Under the pieces are notes generated by a model. It was not told where the DNA came from and searched no databases. It worked only from the letters and a program-made list of their open reading frames with translations. Shown here piece after piece: positions 35,073 to 47,354 of a stretch of DNA of 64,000 bases. The position numbers and the translations under genes were made by a program. The stretch comes from Talinum fruticosum (lineage: Eukaryota > Streptophyta > Magnoliopsida > Caryophyllales > Talinaceae), in the NCBI GenBank assembly GCA_021018815.1, contig JAITYX010000003.1:3768501-3832500 (forward strand), read 5' to 3'. The first letter of the stretch is position 1. Each line of letters opens with the position of its first letter.

Positions 35073-36490
35073 ATGGCTCGGAACAACGGAGAGTTTGATG
35101 AAGGAAGGTCTTCCAGACATACCATCAAAGTTCAAAGGATCTAACTTCGTGCACTCTGGAAGAAACTCATGGAATGTTTCCTGCTGGATCACGGCGAGGA
35201 TGTTTGGAACATTATACAAGTAGGCAACTACATTCCCATGAAGACAGAAGAAACAAGACTCGTACCCAAGACAAAGGCCGAGTTAACTGGCGATGAAGCG
35301 AGAAGTTCGAAAGAACTTCAAGGCAATGAACATTCTGATGTGCTCCATCAGCTCGGAAGAATACAATCGAGTGTCCGCTCGTGATACAGCCAAAGAAGTA
35401 TGGGACACACTGGTCAACGCTTATGAAGGCACAAGCGAAGTCAAACAAGCAAAGATAAGCCAATATCTTCCTAAGTATGAAGCTGTTCAAGATGAAGCCG
35501 GAAGAAAACATCACTCGGATGTTCGTTCCCTTTCTCGAGATTACCAACAATCTCAAATCTCCGGGTAAAAAGATTTCCCACGAGGAAGTGCGGAAAGATA
35601 TTCGGAATCCTACCCAAGAAAAGATGGGGTCCCAAAGTGACAGCTATCGAAGAGGCTCGGAACTTGTCTCTACTAAAACCGGACGAACTCATTAGGAAGC
35701 TTCTCACCCATGAGATCCACCGGAAGAGGAGGATGCGGAGGTCGACACCAAAAAGAACATTGTCTCTGAAAGTCTTAGAAACCAGAGAAGCGGATCTGAG
35801 TTCTTCGACTCGAGAAGAGGATCCCATAACACTTATCGCTAGAGGAATGATGAAGCACAAGAGATGGGATAAGAAGCCAAAAGAAGAGTTCTATAAGAAA
35901 GACAAGAAGGATAAAAAAGGTAAATACTCTTCCCCTTCAAAGTTATCTTTGACTAAGAACTCGGATGTTTTGAATGTGGCGAGCAAGGAACACATAGTCA
36001 AGGACTGTCCCAAGAGAAAAAGGGACAGAAGAAAGAAAAAGACTATGATGGCCACATGGAGTGACGAGGACTCATCGGAAGATGACGAGGACTCGAGATG
36101 ACTCAAAGTGTCTAATGGCACTTTTCGACTCGAAGTGGACACAGAGTTAGACACACATCAATCGAGACAATGAGGAAGCAAATCCTCAAAAGGTAATTGA
36201 ATACTTTCTCAAATTTTCCAAAGTTGATTTAGCCAAGTATATTTTCACTTTGAAAGAGAAGTCCAATTCGACTCTTCTCATTTTAAAGAACAACTTGAGT
36301 CAATTTCTTCGAGAGCATTTCTTTAAAAATGAGTTGGAAAACCGAGACTTACACTCGAGAAGCTCGGAGAACTCAAGACTAGTGCTCAATCCAATGAGAT
36401 TGAGTCCGAGTTACTCGAAAAGAAAATGAGCAACTAAAGCAAAAGCTCAACGAGTCTCAAGATCTTGTTTTAAAGCTTACTCAAGGTTAG
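35073..36490 (+). pseudogene. Copia gag, copy 2
   Basis: ATG 35073 starts MARNNGEFDEGRSS, and a frameshift follows within 20 codons. Readable pieces include MECFLLDHGEDVWNIIQVGN (35169 onward) and SSEEYNRVSARDTAKEVWDT. A Lys-rich region and MMATWSDEDSS at about 36040 follow. The CCHC zinc knuckle near 35965-36010 is split by one extra base: the two Cys lie in one frame, the His and last Cys in another. Confidence 0.8.
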
Positions 36491-36499
36491 AAAAACCTT

Positions 36500-37500
36500 G
36501 ATATACTCTTGGGATCTCAATGTGTCTCCTTTAGAAAAGAAGGTCTTGGTTTTAACAAAGAGGAGAAATCCAATTCCTATTCGGAGCTTTCAAAAAGATT
36601 CTAAAGCTGTAAAGTTCGGGAAGGTCGAGCACGGTCCTATTCATAAAAATGAAAGGAGGACTGAGCCTGGACCAGCTTACAGGAGAAAATCATCTCCACC
36701 GGTTCATAAGAGAAAATTTTTTCAAAAGAAAGAGACACGGACTCGGTTCTCTAAATGAAAAACTCATAATCAAACCAAACCCAAAGTCATTCAAATCGGG
36801 TTCCGAAAAACCTTCTTCCTCGGAACAGGACCACGGTAAAGGGTGTTCCTGGGTTCGTTAGAGGAAGTGAGAAGGGTTAGTTTGTCTCTGTTTTGCGAGG
36901 CCACTCGGAAAAGATCAAAAGGACATTGGTGTCTAGACAGTGGATGCTCACGCCACATGTCGGGAGACTCATGACTCTTTTTTGAGTTAGAAGAGTACAA
37001 AGGAGGAAAAGTCACATTTGGAGATGACAGCAAAGACAAGATAATTGGGATAGGCAAGATTGGAAAAGAAGGCAATCCGGTCGACCCAATATACCTTGTT
37101 AAAGGGTTAAAGTACAACCCGCTTAACATCTCTTAAGCGTGCGATAAAGGTCAAGAGGTAAGATTCACTCGGACCAACTGTTATATATCCGATGATGCTA
37201 CCAAAAGATCAAGCTCTCTAGTAAGAGACCAGGTAACACTTACATTATTCCTCTTTCGACCCGAGTCGAATTTATCTTGTTTAAAAGCATCGCTTCTTGA
37301 TGATTCTTGGACATGGCATCGTAGATTAGGCCATGTTAGCATGCATACTATTAAGAAACTGGTATCTCATGGTTTAGCCGGAGGATTGCCTAATTGTGCT
37401 TTTAAGAAAGATAAAATTTATGAAGCATGCACAAAAGGGAAGCAAGTAAGATCATCTTTTAAATCTCTGAAGACAGTTTCCACATCTAAGTTTCGAGTCG
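36500..37500 (+). pseudogene. Copia protease and integrase N-terminal part, copy 2
   Basis: The aspartic protease active site is WCLDSGCSRHMSGD, with DSG at 36936-36944. A GAG-pre-integrase segment WTWHRRLGHVSMHTIKKLVS is near 37305-37365, followed by the zinc-binding YEACTKGKQVRSSFKS. Sequence similarity stops at about 37490, just where the integrase catalytic core should begin. The 36500-36900 part is a degenerate gag/pol linker. Confidence 0.75.
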
Positions 37501-39303
37501 ACTCGGAATGAAGACACTCGAACGAAGTGACTCGGAATAAGACAACTCAAGAACACGCTCGGAATGTTGAACAAGCTCACTCGGAACGGACTTCGAAGAT
37601 CAACCAATTCAGCCTACGGATCCGGTGAATCGGAGAACAGGTAGAGCATTCAAGTATGCTTCTAGTCATCCACTAGAAAACATATTATCCGATATCAACG
37701 AGTGGGGTAAGAACTCGTTCCTCTCTTCAGAATTTATGTGCATTCACTGCATTCATTTCATTAACCGAACCCAAAAATGCACTAGAGGCCCTAAATGAAC
37801 CTGAATGGGTAGAGGCCATGGAAGATGAACTCAATCAATTCGAAAGAAACCAAGTCCGGACTCGACCAAACAACCTGTTGACCACCCGAGTCATAGGAAC
37901 CAAATGGGTTTTCAAAAACAAACTGGATGAAGGTGGGTTGGTAGTCGAAACAAGGCTAGACTTGTGGCTCAAGGTTACAATCGGGAAGAAGGGATTGATT
38001 GTGGGGAAACCTTTGCACCTATTGCCGAATTGAAGCCATTAGAATCCTGTTGGCATTTGCATCTAGCATGAATATCAAGTTATATCAAATGGATGTTAAG
38101 TGCGCATTTCTTAATGGTTTTATCGAAGAGGAAGTCTATGTTGAGCAGCCCCTGGATTTGAAAACTCGGAATTTCCAAATCATGTTTTCAAACTTCAAAA
38201 AGCTTTTTATGGTCTTAAACAAGCTCCCGAACTTGGTATGAAAGACTGAGCAATTTCTTGGTTCAAAATGATTTTAGAAGAGGTCGGATCGACAAGACTC
38301 TCTTTATAAAAACCAAGGGGAAAGACTTCCTTATCGCTCGGATATATGTTGATGACATAATTTTTGGAGCTACTAATGAAATTCTATGTCGAGATTTTTA
38401 CGAGTTAATGAGAGAGGAATTTCAAATGAGTATGATAGGAGAACTCAATTCTTCCTTGGTTTACAAATCAAGCAAGACAAAATGGAATCTATGTCCATCA
38501 ATCAAAGTACACCAAGGAGCTGCTGAAAAAGTATAAACTTCAAGATGCGAAGCATGCAGCAACACCTATGAGCGATAGCATAAAGCTGAACTCGGACAAA
38601 AAAGGTAAAGCAATTGATCGAAGCTCTATCGAGGTATGATTGGATCTTTGCTATATCTTACTTCCAGTAGGCCGAAATAATGTTTAGTGTCTGTCTATGC
38701 GCAAGATTTCAAGCTAATCCAAAAGAATCATATTTCACTACGGTGAAGAGAATATTCGAGATATCTTGCGGGGACTCGGAATTTAGGTCTATGATACTCC
38801 GGAGACTCGGATCCGACTCTTATCGGATACTCGGATGTCGATTACGTTGGATACAAAGTTGATAGAAAGAGCACCTCAAGAGCTTGCCAATTTACGGGTC
38901 AATCCTTAATATCTTGGCACTCAAAGAAGCAAAACTCGGTAGCTCTATCAACTGCCGAGGCTGAGTATATTGCAGCTGGAGCATGCTCGTGCTCAGATTT
39001 TGTTGATAAAGCAACACTTGAGAGATCTTGGACTTTCTTTCAAATCGGTTCCAATCAAGTGTGACAATCGAGTGCAATCAGCATCACCAAAAATCCAGTT
39101 CAACACTCAAAGACGAAACACATTGAGGTAAGGTATCATTTCTTAAGAGACTATTCCGAGAAAGGTAATATTGATCCGAGAAAGGTAATATTGAACTCGA
39201 ATTCATTCCTACCAATCTTCAATTAGCTGATATCTTTACTAAGCCACTTAGTGAGGATCGGTTTTGCTTCATTAGGAATGAGCTTGGTATGTTAAATGCA
39301 TAA
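37500..39303 (+). pseudogene. Copia reverse transcriptase and RNase H, copy 2
   Basis: RT starts with PEWVEAMEDELNQFERNQV near 37800, then GTKWVFKNKLDE and YQMDVKCAFLNGFIEEEVYV at about 38080-38145. The catalytic YVDD is at 38345-38356. RNase H shows STAEAEYIAAGA near 38945 and a final segment LADIFTKPLSEDRF. The last codons are GMLNA then TAA 39301-39303. Several frameshifts are present (for example near 37960, 38240 and 38470). There is no room between 37490 and 37800 for the integrase D,D,E core. Confidence 0.85.
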
Positions 39304-41913
39304 TTATTTTTTTAAATTTCATTGCATGATTATGTGTTATGTGCTTACGATTCATTAATAACCATTAGTTCGGTTGATTCAATGATACTGAGCCGATAGT
39401 TATTTCCGGTTTCGAGTCGGACTCGAAACTTAGTCGAGATCGGACTCAACTTTGAGAACAATGGACATCAAACTTCGAAATCGTCTCTAGACAAGTGGAG
39501 AATTTCGGAATGTATTTTCAAAATCTTTCTTTTTTCTCTCTCTCGCGCTTCGTGATCAAACAACTAGCCATTGGGAGAAAAACCGCTGGAATTCTAACCG
39601 TTGTAGAAGAGAACAGTCATACCGGCTGCAAGTGACCAGCTGAAAGAGCCGAGTCGGAACGGATACTGAAGGACAATTATTTTCTTATAAATAGCGCTTA
39701 TTCTCCTTCATTTCTTTACTTTACTCTTCGCTTACTCTCTTTCTCGAAATCAAATCGTCATGAACAAGCTCTCTTTGATTAAAGTGTCACCCGGTGATCT
39801 CAAGCTTTGTGAAGAACATCTCAAGTAAGCTCTATTGCTCTCAAACTCTTTCTTCTTCTACTCTTTTATTCTTCTCTTTCACTCTCTTCGAGCTCCTTCC
39901 TCCTCCTTTCTCTAAAGCTTATCTACTCTCTTTTTCTCCATCAAAATGCCAAAAAGAGTTTGTCACCCTAATTTTCTTGGCTCTGCCACCAAGAAACCCA
40001 AGCACAAAAAGCCAAGAAGGCCCCTCAAATTCGAAACCTCTTGTTACCCGGCACCTTGCGCTTGGATGATAAATTCTTCCCAACCATAAAATTTTCGTGG
40101 TTACCTCACATATAATCGATCGGGGTCTACAACTTTCTCTGTTTCAGCGAGTTCATCTATCCCGAACTCGTCTCTAAGTTTTACACTCACCTTTCCAGCT
40201 CTAAGGGTATTCTAACCTCAAGAGTTTAGAACATCACCTGTTCGAATCAATACTTCCCTCCTCCATCGTCCTGTTCAAAGTATCTTCCCTTTTCTTGAAC
40301 AGCAATCCAATACCTTTTAATGAGGTCGCTGACGACTTCTTTGAAAAGTACGCCAAAGAGTTCCCCGGGTCACGCAAAAACTTTTCTCGACCCAACTAAA
40401 GTCGAAGCTCGTCTTACGTGTTTCTTGTTGATGAGAACCTTCTTCTTACAGACATTCCAGCAAGGAGAACCCCAACTCTAAGCATCTTAAAGCTCTTTTT
40501 GATATCCTAGAGGGCTACAAAGTAGACCTCTTTCCCGCTATCATTGAGCAAATGGCCGCTGTGCCATCTTAAACTCGGAACAAGAAGAACACCCCTCTTC
40601 CCTTCGGTGCTCTTCTCACTCTCATTTTCAAACAGTTCAAAGTTCCTCTTCCCTTAGATCCGAATGCCATTTCTTAGGCTGCCATTGTAGTCGGCAAGAA
40701 GGAACTTCTTGGGTACGGATACCAGGAAACCAAACCTAGTGTCCGGATCAACGGCTCGGAGCTAAGGCAACCCTCTCCCCTCGGACTCGGATCGAAGCGC
40801 CTCTTTCTCTTTCTGCTCCACTGGTGGTGCCTCCACCTCGAGTGCTTCCAAATCTCTTTCTTCCATTTTGTCCACCGCTTTCATGGACAAAATCTCTTCG
40901 TGTCCTTGGAACTTAAGGACCTTCTCCGGTCATTCAAGACTGTCTTCCAATCCATGACCATCAACCAAAAACCGCCCAATCTCAAATTCGAGAGCGAGCG
41001 GGACGTGCTCCTTGAGATGAAGGCTCAGTAAAGGAGCAAAGGGAGCTTCTCGAGCTCCTTCAGGAGAGAAGATCCAAGGCGGCTCGGGATCCGGGTAACT
41101 CATACACCTCCGAGGAATCCTCGAGCCCCTCCAAGTCCTCCTCGGACGAGAGGAGAGGAAGAAGAAGAAGGAGAAGAAGCGAGAGGAGCTCGTAGGCGAG
41201 GCGGATCCTTCGATCAAGGAGAGTAAGAAGGACAAGGAGCAAGCAAGCGAGGGTGCAGGTGCTCTGAAGCGCAACCGGAGGTGATCGGCTCGGACAGCGA
41301 TCCGAGTGGGTCGAAAGAACCTCGTTGACCAAGGCTAGTCGAGTAGCGAGTCAACCTGAGCACACCCCTCTAGTTGTTGAGTTCCAAGAGGACGAGCCTC
41401 TAGACGACCTAGTTTTGGGTCGACCACTCGAAGCGAGCCGATACCGGAGATTCCTGTACTTCCTCCGCTGCACTCAAGCACATCGTTAAGATCTTATCGG
41501 CGCAGGCACACCACTCGTCCTTCCTTTTCATCCCCGACTGATCCATCCCCTCCTTAGTTTCTTAGTGTTTTATTTACGATATTTCATATTTTTCTTATTT
41601 GTCCGGACATCAAATATGTACTTTCTTGTTGTATTCTTCCCATTTTTATTTTATTTTTTTCTGAAAGGCGGGGGAGAATAGATAGAAAAAATTTGTTGTC
41701 TTGTTTAGGGGTGTCTCTCTCACCCTCTCGTAAATATTTTTCTTTGACGTTAATGAAGTAAATGCATTTCATTAATAATTGCTTGTCTATCTGGATTTAC
41801 TTCTTTTCTTGCTCCGATAGCTATGGAATCTCAAGTTATTTTCACGAGCAAGTTTGCAAAATCGATTTATATCACTAACAAAGTTTTTGTCTAAGTATGG
41901 AATGCATTTCATC
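39304..41913 (+). pseudogene. Third ORF region between pol and 3' LTR (env-like position)
   Basis: A TATA motif TATAAATA at 39686-39693 precedes a pyrimidine-rich leader and ATG 39760 (MNKLSLIKVSPGDLKLCEEH). Another frame starts MPKRVCHPNFLGSATKKPK at 39946. At 40140-40228 the text NFLCFSEFIYPELVSKFYTH and then a GILTSRV segment resembles the conserved core of a plant family known as putative plant transposon protein (Transposase_32), by memory. The tail (41150-41290) is very Lys/Glu/Arg-rich. Many stops. Sireviruses often carry an env-like ORF here; whether this one is env-like or captured is unknown. Confidence 0.5.
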
Positions 41914-41925
41914 AAAAGGGGAGAT
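41914..41925 (+). other. Polypurine tract of Copia copy 2
   Basis: AAAAGGGGAGAT directly before the 3' LTR; primer for plus-strand DNA synthesis. Confidence 0.85.
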
Positions 41926-43531
41926 TGAAGACTCGGACTTTATACTTACACGTTTCGAGTTCCATCGAGGAATCGGGTATACGACTTCATCTCTTATAGG
42001 GTTTTGATTTCAAGTCATTCCATGTGCCTTAGAAGTTTTTCTGAGTGATATAACATTTTTTCGAGTATTATAGAAACTATTATATATGTTTACGCTTGAC
42101 TCGATCGACTTAGAAAGCATATTTCTACATGCCACTTCACACTCAATTCCGAGTCACTCAACACTCGGATATATCGCATGTTCAAACACTTTATTTCACG
42201 AGCATAAACTCGGGATCGACTTCATGTTCCAGGAATTACATTGTTAATTTACTATTCCAAGTCGAGCATATTTAGTTTGAATTTTGTTTAGTATAGATCA
42301 AGTTTGTTTACTTTGATCTTCTCCTTTGATTTGATTATCTTCTAGACTAACTAAGATGGAATTTTGAGTATCATGGATATTAGACTCGAAAAATTCCGTT
42401 CCTTTTTGACTCGGATAATTAGTCACTTAATTATCATAATTATGTTATTATCCGTGTCTAATTTTGAACCAAAGTATTTTATACTTTGAGAACCAAATTG
42501 ATTTACTTTTGTAGGTTATTCAAACGAGGCTATCCTAATTTTGAATTGCAAAAGTAACCGGTTTCAAAATGTCAAATCACCAGCGAGACAAGGCTTTTTC
42601 CACCTCCGACCTAGCCCCGGACAACGTGTCGGGGTTGTACTGTTTCCAAAACTGAAAATTTGCAACACTAAGCTCAACGGTGGTTTCCACCTTATTTTTC
42701 AAGACATCACCGGTGGTTTTGGGACTTCCAAAGAAGTCAACAGCCGTTACCCAACGTTCATATCCCAACGGATATTTTCACGAGTGACTCGGAAAATCCA
42801 TTACAACGGTCACAAGGGACTTCTAGTCGGAAGATGGACACAATGGCTAAGCTACTTGGTCATCTATAAATAGAAGCCATCCTTCAAGACAAGGAGATTG
42901 CTTGAACCAATTGTTAATACACATACTTGAGCAAAAGTCATTTTATTCATTCTCAATCTTCTACTTACAACTCCAATTACGTATTTAATATTTCTCCGAG
43001 TTGTAAGGTCTTGTACTCGATTACAAACTCTCTTTCTTACTTTCTAAGTAAGGTCCCTTGGCTCGAGCTGTAAGGGTTAACTCAACTCGGTTGTCCCTAA
43101 TTGTAAGGGTTATCTCGGTTAGGAAGTACTAAATCGGATAAAGGAATTTCTAATTCTAGGAAAACCTTGTAAGGAGTTGTCTAAGGGAGCAACTCGGGTT
43201 GAGTCGATCTACTGAATTTTGTGGATTCAAAATAGTGGATTTGACTTCGTGATTGGATTAGCACGGTCCATGGTTTTACTGCCCGGGAGGGTTTCCAAGT
43301 ACTTTATGAGTTATTACTTTTGTGAGTGCATTCTAGACTCATACGAGTCTCAAAACTCGCTTATTCTGTTTCCTCACTCTTCACTCGAACTACGAGTTAG
43401 TGCTTTTACGAGTTCATCCTTGACTCTCGCTCACCTCGGATTCATATCTATTTTAAATTTCAAGCAAATGTCATTATCACCCTATTCACCTCCCTCTAGG
43501 ATGACTTAACATCTCCTAGAGCAAACCTTCA
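41926..43531 (+). repeat. 3' LTR of Copia copy 2
   Basis: 1606 bp, TGAAGACTCGG at the start and ACCTTCA at the end, followed by target duplication ATATC. TATA box TATAAATA at 42865-42872. Confidence 0.9.
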
Positions 43532-43536
43532 ATATC

Positions 43537-45198
43537 ATCAAAAGTTCGAACCACATCTATACACTCAAACCAGTGGTGTCCTTTGTTTCACTCACTTCTT
43601 TGCTATTATTAGAAACAAAATACATTCTCTAAGACACCATGCGTTGACTACATGTACAGGATATTAGCAAGACAAAATAAGCATTCCTCCTAATTATTTC
43701 CTAGCATCCATCTTTCTTGAGTTATTAATGGTGTACGATGATGACATTGGAGGAGTCCATAATTGCGCATTCTTAACTTTTAAAATACTTGATAGGACTT
43801 GTAATGGTGTCACATCTCCTACTACCGTCACCTTCTTCGCTGCAAAATCTATGTTGAAAGATGTTACACCTGCTCATGAAACACCAAACCAAAAAAAAAA
43901 AAAAAAAAAATCAAGAACGTAACTCAGGATTTAGGAGGATTGGTAGAAATATGTTCATACGATATGAATTACAACATATTAGTTATATCTTACGTCATTC
44001 TTACTACAAAGGTAAGCTTGGGTATAATTAATGAACCCTCCATCACAGTATATATATATATATATTAAAAGTTGGGTAAAGCTCCATATGAGTGATATTT
44101 ATGTGCTAATGTGTCATAAATATTATGTTTATGTAAGTAATATATTTAATTATATTTTAAGTAATTGATTTATATGAAATTATGTACCATGAATTAATTG
44201 ATTGTATTGATCCAAAAATAAATTTGTTCATATTCAAACATTATCATTCTATATATACATTAATATACATTTTTATAATTTATAAAATTTTGATAGAATC
44301 AATGTATAAATGTTGGTTCAAAACTAAAAGCATATGACTATATGAGTAACACATAAAATAACATATAAAATAATCATATAGGATTACTTGACTATATGAA
44401 TGTTTATCTTAGATTGAATTAATATAATATTATATTAAAAAATAATTTTTAATTATGTATATAAAGTAATTAGTATGACTGTAATATAATTATGATTAAA
44501 TTAATTAATATTTAAAAAATATTTATTTTTTATAAAAAAACCTTACATATTAGACAATTTTTAAAAGTAGTCAATGTAACTATAATATAAACATAAAATA
44601 AATTTTAAAAAATTATATAAAAATAATAATTTTATAATTATAAAATCATCATCTACTTTTAAAATTATATATTTTATTATTTATTTATATTAATAAATTA
44701 AAATAAAAAATAAATAATGTTCTTACGTGGCAAGGGTGTGATACTAGTATGTATAAAATTACATGCAAAGACATATATGTCTCTAACCCAATTTGCAGTA
44801 GCTCGCCAGTGTGGATTCATGACTAGGATATTGAAATGATGTATATGAAATTGAACTGTAGTAGTGTTCATATATTTAAATTCATGGAGACAAAATCATT
44901 GCTATTTTATAAGTTAAACAATGTGAACCGCCCTCCCCCTCCCCCGAAAAAAGTAATCATATTTGCCAAAGCTAACTTGAAATTCGAATTATAATCTAAA
45001 TTTACATTCATCTAACGTTTGAAAAATTCCAAAACATATTGGTCCGGTATGAACTCTGAAACCCGAATAGACACTGACTAAATCTAACTTAATTCAATTT
45101 TTTCCTTCAAAATTAGCTTTAGTTCTGTGCAAGACGAACTTAATAAATTAAATATCAAATGACTCAGAGTTACTTCGAATTAAAAATAAATTTAATTA
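43537..45198. other. AT-rich intergenic DNA, with a poly(A) run
   Basis: No gene recognised. An A20 run at 43891-43910 could be the tail of a retroposed sequence, but its body was not identified. 44060-44740 is very AT-rich. Confidence 0.5.
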
Positions 45199-45665
45199 GG
45201 CTCTATTTGATTCTAACAAAATAGGTTAGAAAAAAATTTTAATGGAAAAAAGTGATGAGAAAAAAAGTTAAGAGGAAAATTGATTTTTTTCTTGTGTTTG
45301 GTTCAAGGAAAAATAGAGAGAAAAAATTATAATCTTTTTCTAATCTTTTATCCATCCACAACATTATGATGGAAAGGAGAGAGAAAATACTCAATAGCAT
45401 TGATTAATTGAGAGGAAAGACAAAATTCTTAATAACCTTTTTTAATATAATTCTCTCTTTTTCTCCTTTTTTCTCTCTTTGTGAATTTTTTATTTCATTT
45501 TCCTCTCAATTTTGGAAGGAAAATATTATTGAACAAATTGACAAAATTTTCCATGTGTTTTTCCATTAAACTTTTTTCTGTCCTTTTTTCTTCAATTCAA
45601 ACAAGGAAAAGAAATTCATTTTTTATATATTTTTTCTTCTAATTTTTTTAGAATCAAATAGAGAC
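45199..45665. mobile_element. MITE, about 467 bp, AT-rich
   Basis: Left end GGCTCTATTTGATTCTAACA; right end reverse complement GTCTCTATTTGATTCTAAAA. These are near-perfect inverted repeats. Flanks TTAATTA and TTAATGA suggest a short target duplication with one change. Core is non-coding. Confidence 0.7.
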
Positions 45666-47011
45666 TTAATGAAAATCAAATTCATACAACTTTATTACCC
45701 TGTACATGTCCCTACCTGAAATTAAATAACCTAACTAGAATTTAGCAATCCATTTGCCTGCTCCACGATGAGGGTGGGAGGTGAGGGATCTTATATTAGG
45801 TGTAGTAATGAAATCCAAACTTTTTATACATAATAAGGTAATTATGTTGACTACTTACATGAGGAAATTTCTTGAAAAAAAAAGCACTTTGTAATATGAG
45901 ATCATTTGGAAAACTCCTTTTAGGCTAATTAAATTTTTGACTTGAGTTTTTGGAAGAACTTTTAAACCTAAAAATCTCTTTTATAAAAAGCTATTTAGAA
46001 TGGATGGAAGAGCATTTGATGATTAATATCTAAATTATTATATTGAACTTATGACTTTAGCAAAATTATAAAAAGCTACTTTGGGAAAGTTAAATGATAA
46101 TTATTTACTTTTTTCTAAAAAAATTATACTAAATGTCATTAAAAAAATCTATTTAAGTTAATGCCTTTTAATTTCAATTTTTTAAATTACAAATAATTTC
46201 TATTAATTCATTTATCATAATTTAGGAGGGTAATTGAACCCGAACTCGTGGTATTCGCCTCAACCCAGGTTATGTTTAAATAAGTTGGTATGTGTTTAGG
46301 AGTCATTGTTAATAATTAAGTTGGAATTAGTGTTAAAAGAAGTATGTTTTATTGCCATTATTAATCATAAAAATAAACAATTTTGTCATAAAAATTTGAA
46401 ATATAATGATTACAAATGAAATCAAGTCAATAGTGAACAAAAATATTTCCGTAACCAAAGTTGGATAGAGGTATAAATGTACTTTTATATATCCCATAAT
46501 ATTGAGAATAAAATAACTACGTAACATTAAAATTATAATCTTTAAATAAATAATGAAATTGAGTTATGGGTATAAATAAAAATTTACCAAATAACTTTGT
46601 TAGAAACAATTAATTTTATTAAATATATATATTTTTACAAATAACTAATATAAATAGCTAAATTAAACAAGTAAGGCAAACAATTAACAATTAATAGTTA
46701 ATGCAAACAGTTAATAACTAACAGCTTGTTGCCAAACATAACCACTATATAAGATGTAATCTTATTTTATGACCTTCATTAGAAAGCCAACTCAAGACTC
46801 AAAAGTTGAATTTCATAAAAACCAACACAAGAAGAATTGGTTTTTAAGGATAAGTGGGCCCAGCCTATAGGTTCCTTTATAAGGTGTAAGCCTAATGGGT
46901 TTGTGGGTTGGAAAGGGGTGCACAATTACTACTAAGCCCAACAGATGTCTAACCCTGTTTTTAGACCCATTAAAAACATGTTAAGAGTTTACAAATTCCA
47001 CCAAAAAAGTG
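45666..47011. other. AT-rich intergenic DNA, nothing recognised
   Basis: No open frame with protein-like composition on either strand and no clear repeat ends. Confidence 0.5.
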
Positions 47012-47130
47012 TCGCCACTAGGATTTGAACCCCGCTGAAAAATATCAAAACTTCACTCTCACACCAATTGAGTTACACCGGTGGAAAATATCAAAATTTC
47101 ACTCCTATATCAATTAAGTTACAAGCTCTT
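47012..47130 (-). mobile_element. tRNA-derived SINE-like head
   Basis: The minus strand carries an A-box-like sequence TAACTCAATTGG (47064-47075) followed by a B box GGTTCAAATCC (47021-47031), the internal RNA polymerase III promoter layout of tRNA genes. It does not fold into a proper tRNA. A second, weaker A-box-like unit lies at about 47083-47130, suggesting a partial duplication. SINE tail not delimited. Confidence 0.45.
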
Positions 47131-47354
47131 AATACATGAGAAGAATTTAAGAGTTATGAATTGTGAACACAGAGTTAAAGTGATGTAAGAGAATAGAAAT
47201 GAAAATAGATATGAATGTGTATATTAAATGCGGTCACGTTTGCTGATGGTACCGATAAGTGAATATATGCATATTGCTATGTTGATGTATGTAATGTAAT
47301 CAGATTGCAAATTGAATGAATGGAAAGCAAGGCGACCGTATCGTATCTCTCGAA

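Larger units (their letters stand above)
33428..43531 (+). mobile_element. Ty1/Copia (Sirevirus-like) element, copy 2, complete ends
   Basis: LTRs at 33428-35013 and 41926-43531, target duplication ATATC at 33423-33427 and 43532-43536, PBS at 35016, polypurine tract at 41914. Internal order: gag, protease, integrase N-terminal part, RT, RNase H, then a 2.6-kb 3' region with a third ORF remnant. At 10.1 kb, with long LTRs and an extra ORF after pol, it fits the Sirevirus (SIRE/Maximus) lineage. The 5' LTR's first base pair has changed from TG to CG. It is non-autonomous because the integrase core is missing and all frames are broken. Confidence 0.9.
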
